Below, one piece after another: positions 1 to 6,449 of a DNA stretch of 41,867 nucleotides. A model generated the notes under the pieces. It was given only the letters and a program-made list of their open reading frames with translations, made no database searches and was not told where the DNA came from. Origin of the DNA: JAAYBR01 sp033813475 (lineage in GTDB: Bacteria; Hydrogenedentota; Hydrogenedentia; Hydrogenedentales; CAITNO01); the NCBI GenBank assembly GCA_033813475.1, contig JAPXRP010000014.1:1-41867 (forward strand), read 5' to 3'. Position 1 is the first letter of the stretch. Every line of letters begins with the position of its first letter. A program made the position numbers and the translations under genes.

Positions 1-49
1 GCCGGGACGGGACGGCCGCGCGGGCACAACGAACAAGGAGCGGCGAGTC

Positions 50-739
50 ATGGCGAAAAAGACGGTATTCTGCCTGGGGGCGCTTGTGGCCGGGATAATC
101 GCCGTCGCGGCGTGGGCCGCGGAGGCACCGAAGCATCCCGAGTCCACGGCCGACTGGAAGGACCTGTTCGCGAAGGACCTGTCGGACGCGGTCTATCCGA
201 AGGGCGTGTGGAGCTGGGAGAACGGCGAGCTGACCGCCACGAAAGACGAGGCGATCTGGACCCAGGCGGACTATGAGAACTTCGCCCTCGACCTGGAGTT
301 TAAGAACTCCGAGGCGGCGAACAGCGGGGTCTTCCTGTACTGCAGCGACATGGACAAGTGGATCACGAGCTGCATCGAGGTGCAGATTCTCGACGACTAC
401 GCCGACAAGTGGGCCGACGTGGCCCCGAACTGGACCTGCGGCGGCGTTTTCGGGCGTCTTGCCCCCGCGAAGCGGGCCGTCAAGCCCCACGGGGAATGGA
501 ACCGCTTCACCATCTATTGCCGGGGGAAGCAGGTGGACGTGGTGCTGAACGGCGAGCATGTCGCCTCGATGGACATGGCCAAATGGACCGACGCCAAGAA
601 GAACCCCGACGGGTCCGACGCCCCCGAGTGGCTCGGCGGCCCCCTGAGCGCCCTGGCCACCAAGGGCAGGATCGGCCTCCAGGGCAAGCACGCCGGCGCG
701 CCCATCTGGTTCCGCAACATGAAGGTCAGAAAGCTATAG
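50..739 (+). CDS. Secreted DUF1080 (3-keto-disaccharide hydrolase-like) protein
   Basis: A 229-residue protein with an N-terminal signal peptide (Lys-Lys, then a hydrophobic stretch ending near Ala-Trp-Ala-Ala at about residue 24), so it is exported. The rest is one DUF1080 domain, a concanavalin-like beta-sandwich: GVFLYCSDMDKW is followed by the family's E-V-Q-I-L-D-D strand, a late W-N-R-F-T-I-Y-C strand, and a C-terminal G-R-I-G-L-Q-G-K-H strand ending in W-F-R-N-M-K-V. Members are called 3-keto-disaccharide hydrolases and abound in Planctomycetes, Lentisphaerae and similar bacteria, where they are linked to glycan breakdown. The exact substrate cannot be told from sequence. The ATG is preceded by AAGGAG at a good distance. 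It converges on the next gene. Domain call is firm, activity is inferred. Confidence 0.85.
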   Translation: MAKKTVFCLGALVAGIIAVAAWAAEAPKHPESTADWKDLFAKDLSDAVYPKGVWSWENGELTATKDEAIWTQADYENFALDLEFKNSEAANSGVFLYCSDMDKWITSCIEVQILDDYADKWADVAPNWTCGGVFGRLAPAKRAVKPHGEWNRFTIYCRGKQVDVVLNGEHVASMDMAKWTDAKKNPDGSDAPEWLGGPLSALATKGRIGLQGKHAGAPIWFRNMKVRKL

Positions 740-779
740 GGCCTCCCGGGGGTGAGACGGGTGCCGCCCGCCCCCGCGC

Positions 780-3344
780 TCAGGGGATGTCGAGGCGGAT
801 GTAGTCGCTGAAGCGGTTGGAGATGTTGCCCGCGCCGTCGCGGTAGGTGACGCGGACGGTGTGGTGCCCCGGAACCGGCGGCAGGGTGTGCGCCCGCGTG
901 GCCGACAGGGGCTCCCAGGGCGACCAGGTGGCCCCGTCGCTGCTGAACCGCATCCGCGTCACGCCGGACCCGCCCGCGTCATCCCAGGTCAGGGACAGCG
1001 TCACCTCCGGAGAGGTCGTCGCCGACCGGTTGTTGTTGATCACAATCGTGCCCGTCGGCGGCAGGGTGTCCACGCGGATGTAGTCGTTGTACCGGTCCGA
1101 GGCGTTGCCCGAGGTGTCCCGGAACTGCACCCGCACGGTGCGGTATCCGTCGCCCTCCGCCAGGGCCCAGGCGCGGGTGGCGGCCACGGGCTCCCAGGCC
1201 GACCAGGTGTACCCGTTGTTGCTGAAACGCATGCGGCTCACGCCCGATCCCCAGTCCGGGTTCCAGGCGAGGGACAGGACGACGTTGTGGCTGTTCGTGA
1301 GGGACCGGTTGCCGTTGATGACAATGCTGCCCGCGGGCGGCACGTTGTAGGCGAGGTACTGGGCCCATGCGGCGTCCGTGGCGGTCGGCGCCGCGCCGTG
1401 CGCCGTGTCGAGGGCTTCCGGGAAGGCGCCGAAGGTCCAGGGCAGCTCAAAGCCGCCGCCCGCCGCGCCCGGCGTGTATCCGGGAACGTCATCCCAGGAG
1501 AGGGTCTGCCAGGCGAGCCGGTAGGCGCCCGCAGGCAGGAACAGCGAGGACGGGGTCCCGTTGCCCACCGGGATGCTCATCCACTGGCCGCCGGCCGGCA
1601 CGGCGGTCGCGGGGGACTCCCACAGCAGCGCCGGGGGCGACCCGTTGTCATAGACGGCCAGGCGGACATCGCCCGACCTCACATGGGCGTAGAAGGACAC
1701 ACTCTGAACGTCGCCGTCCTCGGGCATCGTGAACGCGCCGCCCTTGACGAACCCAAGCTGGCCCAAGGAGAGCTTGACGGCCCGGCCTGGAATGGTGTTC
1801 GTGCCGAAAAAGGCATAACCGTTTTGGGTGTCCACCGCGCTGCGCAGGGAGTAGTCGCTTGAGGGCAGGATGAGGGCGCCCGCGCGCGTCGGCGCCGCGC
1901 CCGCGGCCCCCGCGGCGACCTTGATGACGCGCCCGGGCGAGGTGTTCGTGCCGAAGTAGACTCCCCGGTAGTTGAACGCGCTGGTAAGATAGCCCTCGCC
2001 GGTTTGCAGGGTCACCGCGCCCACGCGCGAGGGGGCCGCGCTGCCCGTCCCCCTGGCGACCTTGACCACGCGCCCGGTGGCCGTCCGCGTGCCGAAATAG
2101 AGGCAGTCCCCGTAGTAGGTGGCGCTGGCGAGGTTGTCTTCCCCGGTGGCCAGAACCACATGCCCGGTCCATTGCGGCGGCGTCGCGCCCGGCGGCGTTG
2201 CCCCCGAGGCGCCCCGGGCCAGTTTGACCACCCATCCCGGCGACGCGTTTGTGCCGAAATACACATGGTCGTCCGTCGGCCGGTAGACGGCGCAGGCGGG
2301 CGCGCCCGCCTGGGTGGGGAAGTCCACCGTGCCCACACGTTTCGGCAGCACCGCGCCCACCGTCAGTTCCACCTTGACCACGCTCCCCGGCGCGGTGTCG
2401 GTGCCGAAATAGCCGTGCACCGCGTAGGAATCTGTGTCCGCAACGGCGCAGCAAAGATTGTTCTCGCCCGAATTCAGCGTCAGGGCGTTCACACGGGTCG
2501 GCGGGGCGTCGCCGTCGCCCAGGGCCACCTTGACCACGCGGCCCGGCGAGGTGTAGGTGCCGAAATACGCGTAAAACCCGGAGACCCAGTTCAAATTCAC
2601 CACGGCGCACCGGAGCAGGTTTTCCCCCGGCTCCAGCGTGACCGAACCCACCCGCCGCGGCGGGGCGCTGCCGTCGCCGAGCGCCACCTTGACCACGCGG
2701 CCCGGCGAGGTGCCCGTGCCGAAATACGCGTAGCCGTGGTGGACGTCCACCACAGCGCTTCGGAAATAGTCCTCGCCCTCCAGCGCGGCCGCGCCCAGAT
2801 GCCGCATGCCGCCGTCGGGATAGTCGGTGGTGCCCGGGTCGCTGTTCCCCGCGATGGGGTCGCTGAACACCAGCGACCGGTCCGTGTGCGTGCCGCCCGC
2901 GCGGTCGGTGACCGTCAGCGCCACCCGATACTGGGCCTCCACCAGGCCCGAGGCCGTCCATTCGGCCTGCCAGAGCCCGACGGTGCCGCCGGGGGCCGCG
3001 CCGCCCAGGGAGGCCGGGGCCTCCGCAAGCGTCAGCGCCGCCACCGCCGCGCCGGTCGCGTCGCCCTCGCGCACGATGCGCGCCTCCACCCTCTCCACCC
3101 CCGCCGCGGCCTTCACCACGGCCTGCACCGCCAGGGATGCGCCGTTCTTCACCGAAGGCGCGGACAGCGACGGGATGACATGGATCGCCCCGTTGCCGGA
3201 ACCGACCGGCCCCGCCAGAACGCCCGAGGCCCCGCCCTCCGCCGCCGCCGCGCCGGCAGAGGCCCCCCAGACGATGGCGAGAAACGCCAAGGCCCAAAAC
3301 AGTCCCCCCGGCTTGCTGAATGAATGCATCCGCTTCGCCTTCAT
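780..3344 (-). CDS. Large secreted protein: seven-repeat beta-propeller, jelly-roll and two Ig-like domains
   Basis: An 854-residue exported protein. I start it at the ATG at 3344 because GAGGGG sits nine bases upstream and a signal peptide follows directly (MKAKRMHSFSK, then a hydrophobic stretch to A-S-A-G-A). The open frame continues upstream, but that part overlaps the likely promoter at 3448-3476. After an Ig-like N-terminal region come seven copies of a unit of roughly 45-60 residues marked Y-F-G-T-x-T-x-P-G-R-V-V-K-V, as expected for a seven-bladed propeller. A jelly-roll-like region follows (V-S-F-Y-A-H-V ... L-A-V-Y-D-N-G). Two near-identical Ig-like repeats close the protein, each with G-x-I-V-I-N-x-N-R-S and W-S-x-W-E-P. 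No catalytic motif is recognised. It is probably a cell-surface or matrix adhesin or ligand-binding protein; that role is inference. Confidence 0.85.
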   Translation of the reverse strand: MKAKRMHSFSKPGGLFWALAFLAIVWGASAGAAAAEGGASGVLAGPVGSGNGAIHVIPSLSAPSVKNGASLAVQAVVKAAAGVERVEARIVREGDATGAAVAALTLAEAPASLGGAAPGGTVGLWQAEWTASGLVEAQYRVALTVTDRAGGTHTDRSLVFSDPIAGNSDPGTTDYPDGGMRHLGAAALEGEDYFRSAVVDVHHGYAYFGTGTSPGRVVKVALGDGSAPPRRVGSVTLEPGENLLRCAVVNLNWVSGFYAYFGTYTSPGRVVKVALGDGDAPPTRVNALTLNSGENNLCCAVADTDSYAVHGYFGTDTAPGSVVKVELTVGAVLPKRVGTVDFPTQAGAPACAVYRPTDDHVYFGTNASPGWVVKLARGASGATPPGATPPQWTGHVVLATGEDNLASATYYGDCLYFGTRTATGRVVKVARGTGSAAPSRVGAVTLQTGEGYLTSAFNYRGVYFGTNTSPGRVIKVAAGAAGAAPTRAGALILPSSDYSLRSAVDTQNGYAFFGTNTIPGRAVKLSLGQLGFVKGGAFTMPEDGDVQSVSFYAHVRSGDVRLAVYDNGSPPALLWESPATAVPAGGQWMSIPVGNGTPSSLFLPAGAYRLAWQTLSWDDVPGYTPGAAGGGFELPWTFGAFPEALDTAHGAAPTATDAAWAQYLAYNVPPAGSIVINGNRSLTNSHNVVLSLAWNPDWGSGVSRMRFSNNGYTWSAWEPVAATRAWALAEGDGYRTVRVQFRDTSGNASDRYNDYIRVDTLPPTGTIVINNNRSATTSPEVTLSLTWDDAGGSGVTRMRFSSDGATWSPWEPLSATRAHTLPPVPGHHTVRVTYRDGAGNISNRFSDYIRLDIP

Positions 3345-3447
3345 GACAAACATCCCCTCATGGTGTTTGCGCGGGGGGTGGTGGAGAAAAGCGTCCGCCG
3401 CCTCCCCGTCCGCCCCAAGGCCCGGCCACCGGACCCTGTCCTCATCC

Positions 3448-3476
3448 AATATGGCACTTCCTGCGAAAATATGCAA
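3448..3476 (-). promoter_or_regulatory. Sigma-70-type promoter of the propeller gene
   Basis: On the minus strand TTGCAT (3471-3476) is separated by 17 bases from CATATT (3448-3453). This lies about 95 bases before the chosen ATG at 3344. The region is AT-rich compared with its surroundings. Its position argues against the longer upstream reading of the gene. Confidence 0.5.
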
Positions 3477-3588
3477 TCACAAAATGCGCGGACCGGGGTG
3501 GACTCTTCCCGAGCCGGGGCCCCACAATAGGGCGGACCGTCCGCCGCCGGAACTTTCCGGGCCGGGCGGTGTTACAAGGGACAGGTTG

Positions 3589-4164
3589 ATGGAGCGGCCC
3601 ATGCAGGACACGGAAGACTGGGCGCTGGCGTTTCGCGCGCGGGACGGCGACACGGACGCGTTCGCGCGGCTGGTGCGGCGCTATCAGCGGCCCGTGGTTC
3701 ATTTCTGCGCCCGCATGACCGGCTCCTTCGAGGACGCGGAGGAGGTGGCCCAGGAGGTGTTCCTGGGGCTTCACCGCAGCCTGCCGACACTTGAACCGAG
3801 GGCGCGGCTCTCCACCCTCCTCTTCGGCATCGCCCGGAACCTGTCGCTGAACGTGATCCGCAACGGGAAACGGCGCGGACGCGACCGCATGGTGTCGCTG
3901 GACGCGGCGCCGGTGGATTATGCGGGCGGCGTGACGCCGGACCGGCACGCCCAGGCGTCGGAGCTGGGCAGCCTGCTGGAGGCGGCGCTCCTGCGCCTGC
4001 CGGAGGACCAGCGGGAGGTGCTGCTGCTGCGCGAGTTTGAACACATGGACTACGGGGCCATCGCCGAAACGGTCGGCTGCCCCGTGGGCACGGTGCGGAG
4101 CCGCCTCGCCCGCGCGCGGGAAAGCCTGCGCCGGGAACTGGAGGCCTGGGACCACGGATCATGA
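3589..4164 (+). CDS. ECF-type RNA polymerase sigma factor
   Basis: A 191-residue group IV (extracytoplasmic function) sigma factor. Region 2 spans about residues 20-90 with F-A-R-L-V-R-R-Y, then D-A-E-E-V-A-Q-E-V-F-L, the core-binding and -10 recognition helices. Region 4 spans about 125-185 with L-P-E-D-Q-R-E-V-L-L-L-R-E-F and the helix-turn-helix Y-G-A-I-A-E-T-V-G-C-P-V-G-T-V-R-S-R-L-A-R-A. The start is the ATG at 3589, preceded by AAGGGA at about seven bases; the frame stays open far upstream without any homology. A putative anti-sigma gene and a Spy-like gene follow, so it probably drives an envelope or metal stress regulon and is held inactive at the membrane. A repeat element lies between this gene and the anti-sigma gene. 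Confidence 0.92.
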   Translation: MERPMQDTEDWALAFRARDGDTDAFARLVRRYQRPVVHFCARMTGSFEDAEEVAQEVFLGLHRSLPTLEPRARLSTLLFGIARNLSLNVIRNGKRRGRDRMVSLDAAPVDYAGGVTPDRHAQASELGSLLEAALLRLPEDQREVLLLREFEHMDYGAIAETVGCPVGTVRSRLARARESLRRELEAWDHGS

Positions 4165-4220
4165 ATCACCGGCATGCGAGCGATTGGCCTGTAGGGTGTG
4201 TCAGAGCGGAGGCATTCCGA

Positions 4221-4341
4221 CAAGAGATTGCCGCGGCGGCCGGGGCGCCGCCTCGCAATGACGCGTTGCGCGCCGGCCTTCTTGATGCCGCCGCGCCCCC
4301 CCGTCATTGCGAGGGAGCGGAGCGACCGAAGCAACCTCTTG
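4221..4341. repeat. Inverted-repeat intergenic element (CATTGCGAGG family)
   Basis: The left arm (4221-4263) begins CAAGAGATTGC and ends CCTCGCAATGACG. The right arm (4302-4341) is its approximate reverse complement, beginning CGTCATTGCGAGGGAGCGG and ending CAACCTCTTG. The outer ends pair well and the middle is degenerate, the form of a small non-autonomous palindromic element. A related half-copy lies at 16774-16827. Similar CATTGCGAGGAGCGAAGCGAC-type palindromes are known from many unrelated genomes. Confidence 0.65.
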
Positions 4342-4399
4342 CCCGCCGCAGCCTCTGTACGCGCCACAACATGCCCGGCAACAGGGAGCGAAGCGAATC

Positions 4400-5050
4400 A
4401 TGAACAGGGAAAATGGGCTGGCACAGGAAGACCTGGAGCGGATCGGCGCGGTCCTCGACGGTGAGGGCGCGGACCCCGCGGCGGACGCCGCGTGGCTGGC
4501 CGCCGACCCCGCGCGCGCGGCGTATCTGGAGCGGATGCGCGCCCTGCGCGGCGCGCTGGCGCGTCTGTCCGCCCCGGAGGTCTCCCCCGGATTCGCGGAG
4601 CGGGTCTGCGGGCGCATCTCCCCGCGGCGCGGGGAGCATGCCGCGCGCTTCCGCCGGGTCACGGTCACCGTGGCCGCGCTGGCGGCCTCCCTCGCGGTGA
4701 TCGCGGGGGGCGCGTGGGTCGCCCTGTCCCTGGAGAACCCCGGACCCGCCCCGGCAGCCGTCCATTTGGCCGCCCCGCTGACAGGCGAAGACGCGGAACT
4801 CCTCCCCCCGGAAACGCTCTGGCCCTTTGAGGACGGCATGGCCGAAGTGCTGGAGGCGAGCGAGATGCTGACAGAGGCGGAGGTGGTCGCCGCGCTGGCC
4901 CTCCAGGAGGACGGTTTGGCGGGGGACGCGTGGCTGGACGCCGAGGGAAGCGGAGGGGTGTGGTCCCTGTATGAGGAGGCGGAGCTGCTGGCCGATGAGA
5001 ACGCGGAGGCGCTGGCGCCCCTGCTTCGGAGGGGCGCGCCGCTTGTCTAG
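4400..5050 (+). CDS. Putative single-pass anti-sigma factor
   Basis: A 216-residue protein with a soluble acidic N-terminal part (about 1-85), one hydrophobic transmembrane helix (about 87-109, V-T-V-T-V-A-A-L-A-A-S-L-A-V-I-A-G-G) and an acidic C-terminal domain expected on the far side of the membrane. This layout, and its place between an ECF sigma gene and a Spy-like periplasmic protein gene, point to an anti-sigma factor that binds the sigma factor through its cytoplasmic N-terminus. I do not see the HxxxCxxC zinc motif of ZAS anti-sigma factors. The ATG at 4400 follows AGGGAGCGAAGCGA. The frame extends upstream into the repeat element, but nothing there looks coded. Function rests mainly on context. 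Confidence 0.6.
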   Translation: MNRENGLAQEDLERIGAVLDGEGADPAADAAWLAADPARAAYLERMRALRGALARLSAPEVSPGFAERVCGRISPRRGEHAARFRRVTVTVAALAASLAVIAGGAWVALSLENPGPAPAAVHLAAPLTGEDAELLPPETLWPFEDGMAEVLEASEMLTEAEVVAALALQEDGLAGDAWLDAEGSGGVWSLYEEAELLADENAEALAPLLRRGAPLV

Positions 5051-5089
5051 CGCGGCGCCCCGGCGCAACCGGAAAAGGAGACACGGGAG

Positions 5090-5776
5090 ATGAGGACATT
5101 CTGGACAGGCGTGTGCGCGGCGTGCCTGCTGGCCGCCGCCTGGATGATGCAGCCGGCCGCCCAGCCGCCGGAAGGCCCCCCGCCCGGCGGACCCGCCGCC
5201 GGCCCGCCCCCCGAGCCCGGCCCCCCGCCGCAGAAGCGCCCCGGCGCGGCCCGCGAGGCCCGGGGCCGCGAGATGCTGGAGCAGGTCATGGTGGCCCGCC
5301 TGTCGGAGGAGCTGGGCCTGACGGACGAGCAGAGCGTGCTCATGGTCCGGCGCTTCTCCCAGTTCAGGAAGGAAACCCAGCAGCTCCAAAAGGAGCGCGC
5401 CGAGACTGTCAGGGAACTCCGCCAGACCGCCCTGAAAGGCGACGCGGACCCCGCCGCCGTTTCGCCCCTGCTTGAGCGCGCCCTGCATTTGAACGAAAAA
5501 ATCGCCCTCCAGCGCCAGCGCCTCTTCCACGCCATGGCCGAGGGCATGGACCCCGTCCAGCAGGCCAAACTCCTGCTCTTTCTCGACGAGTTTGAGGGGC
5601 AGATGCGCCAGGTGGTGAAAACCGCCCAGGAACACCGCGCCCCCGGCCCCCCCGACCGCATGGGCCCCCCGCCCGGCGGACAGCCCGGCCCGCCCCCGCC
5701 GCCCGGCGCACCCCGTCCCCACAAACAGGGCGACCGCATCCCCCCCGGCCCGCCCCCCGCGCCGCCGCAGGAATAG
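5090..5776 (+). CDS. Spy/CpxP-like periplasmic stress or metal-sensor protein with Pro-rich arms
   Basis: A 228-residue protein with a signal peptide (M-R-T-F-W-T-G-V-C-A-A-C-L-L-A-A-A-W), a Pro/Gly-rich arm (about 22-55), a helical core (about 60-185) and a second Pro/Gly-rich tail. The core carries L-T-D-E-Q at residues 77-81, matching the LTXXQ motif of Spy, CpxP, ZraP and CnrX proteins, and the long amphipathic helices typical of them. Those proteins are periplasmic chaperones or metal sensors; CnrX works with the CnrH sigma and CnrY anti-sigma factors, the same three-gene logic as here. The start at 5090 is preceded by AAAGGAGA. Cysteines are absent from the core. That this protein tunes the sigma factor is inference. 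Confidence 0.65.
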   Translation: MRTFWTGVCAACLLAAAWMMQPAAQPPEGPPPGGPAAGPPPEPGPPPQKRPGAAREARGREMLEQVMVARLSEELGLTDEQSVLMVRRFSQFRKETQQLQKERAETVRELRQTALKGDADPAAVSPLLERALHLNEKIALQRQRLFHAMAEGMDPVQQAKLLLFLDEFEGQMRQVVKTAQEHRAPGPPDRMGPPPGGQPGPPPPPGAPRPHKQGDRIPPGPPPAPPQE

Positions 5777-5984
5777 CCGCCGGGCAGGGAGGCGCACCCG
5801 GCGCGCTGAACGGATAACCGGCACACTCCGCCACGACTTGGAGCACGACAGCGCGCAGCGCCCTGGAGTGCGGCAGCTTGCCGCCGCCTTTCTTCGCGTG
5901 GGCTTGCCCGCGCGGGGGTGCGCGAAAAACGGCGGCAGCCGCGCGTTTCCCCGGGACCGTCGCGGCACCTCCTGCCGTGATTGC

Positions 5985-6107
5985 GGCTGCCCCGGCGCGT
6001 CTCAGGGGCGCACGGCGAGGCAGTGGGTGTTGCGGGCGAGGGCGGCCAGCAGGGGCAGGGCGGCGCCGGAGGGCGTCTCGACGCGCGCGCAGGCGTCTTC
6101 GAGGAAG
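5985..6107 (-). pseudogene. Duplicated 3' end of the NrdD-like gene
   Basis: About 123 bases here match 6433-6555 at a fixed offset of 448 bases with only two clear differences by eye (G/A near 6069, C/T near 6081). On the minus strand it encodes the same tail, F-L-E-D-A-C-A-R-V-E-T-P-S-G-A-A-L through N-T-H-C-L-A-V-R-P and a stop, and identity continues 17 bases past the stop. There is no start or upstream part of the gene, so it is a fragment. The near-identity implies a recent duplication or ongoing gene conversion. Confidence 0.85.
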
Positions 6108-6142
6108 ACGGCAACGGGCCGTCCATGAACAGACGCCCCTTC

Positions 6143-6232
6143 CGTCACCCCCGCGAAAGCGGGGGGCCATGCCTTCGGCGCGTGGCGCAACCCGCTGACC
6201 CAAGATGGGTTCCCGCTTTCGCGGGAATGACG
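6143..6232. repeat. Palindromic repeat pair, TTCCCGCxxxxGCGGGAA type
   Basis: The left arm (6143-6168) contains CCCGCGAAAGCGGG. The right arm (6207-6232) contains TTCCCGCTTTCGCGGGAA followed by TGACG. The two arms are approximate reverse complements and each is itself a hairpin. The right arm closely resembles the dRS3-type repeat ATTCCC-N8-GGGAAT known from Neisseria and similar repeats in many genomes. Confidence 0.65.
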
Positions 6233-6365
6233 GGCAGGGGTGGCGGCTTCGAGGCCTGTCAGTGAGGCGTTCCTGGGCGGGTGTCCCCTCCGGGGAAGCA
6301 GAACCCGCACACACAAGAGCCGCCACGATCCATCTTGGCCTGCTCTACGCCTGGCCGCTTCCCAA

Positions 6366-6434
6366 GCCTTCACAATCTTCTTCCGTCCCTCTGGAACGTC
6401 GCGGGTGAAATTGCGGGTGTCCACAATGAGGGGG
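6366..6434 (-). pseudogene. Remnant of a nucleotide-sugar dehydrogenase C-terminus
   Basis: Read on the minus strand this gives P-L-I-V-D-T-R-N-F-T-R-D-V-P-E-G-R-K-K-I-V-K-A. That pattern (I-V-D-T-R-N ... E-G-R-x-K-I-x-K-A) is the usual ending of WbpA/UDP-sugar 6-dehydrogenase-type proteins. No upstream catalytic or NAD-binding part is present, and the frame runs on past the usual end. It is a short match, so chance similarity remains possible, though base composition here is also less GC-rich than around it. Confidence 0.5.
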
Positions 6435-6449
6435 CTGCCCCGGCGCGTC

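Larger units (their letters stand above)
5777..6449. other. Gene-poor mosaic: duplicated gene end, dehydrogenase remnant, palindromes
   Basis: This 673-base stretch has no intact gene. It holds, in order, a GC-rich segment with short hairpins (5820-5984), a near-identical copy of the last 36 codons of the neighbouring NrdD-like gene (5985-6107), a palindromic repeat pair (6143-6232), unassigned sequence (6233-6365) and a remnant resembling the C-terminus of a nucleotide-sugar dehydrogenase (6366-6434). The 3' end of the real NrdD-like gene begins at 6450. It looks like repeated recombination or insertion in a tolerated spot. Confidence 0.6.

Noticed and set aside
3345..3476. Upstream extension of the propeller protein gene by 44 codons
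   Set aside because: It overlaps the likely promoter, lacks a signal peptide at its start, and the ATG at 3344 has a proper ribosome site and signal sequence.
2827..3588. Long open frame leading into the ECF sigma gene
   Set aside because: Its sequence is antisense to the propeller gene and shows no sigma homology; the ATG at 3589 has a ribosome site and the family N-terminus.
4221..4341. Insertion sequence
   Set aside because: The element is only about 120 bases, has no transposase and no clear target duplication, so it is at most a non-autonomous repeat.
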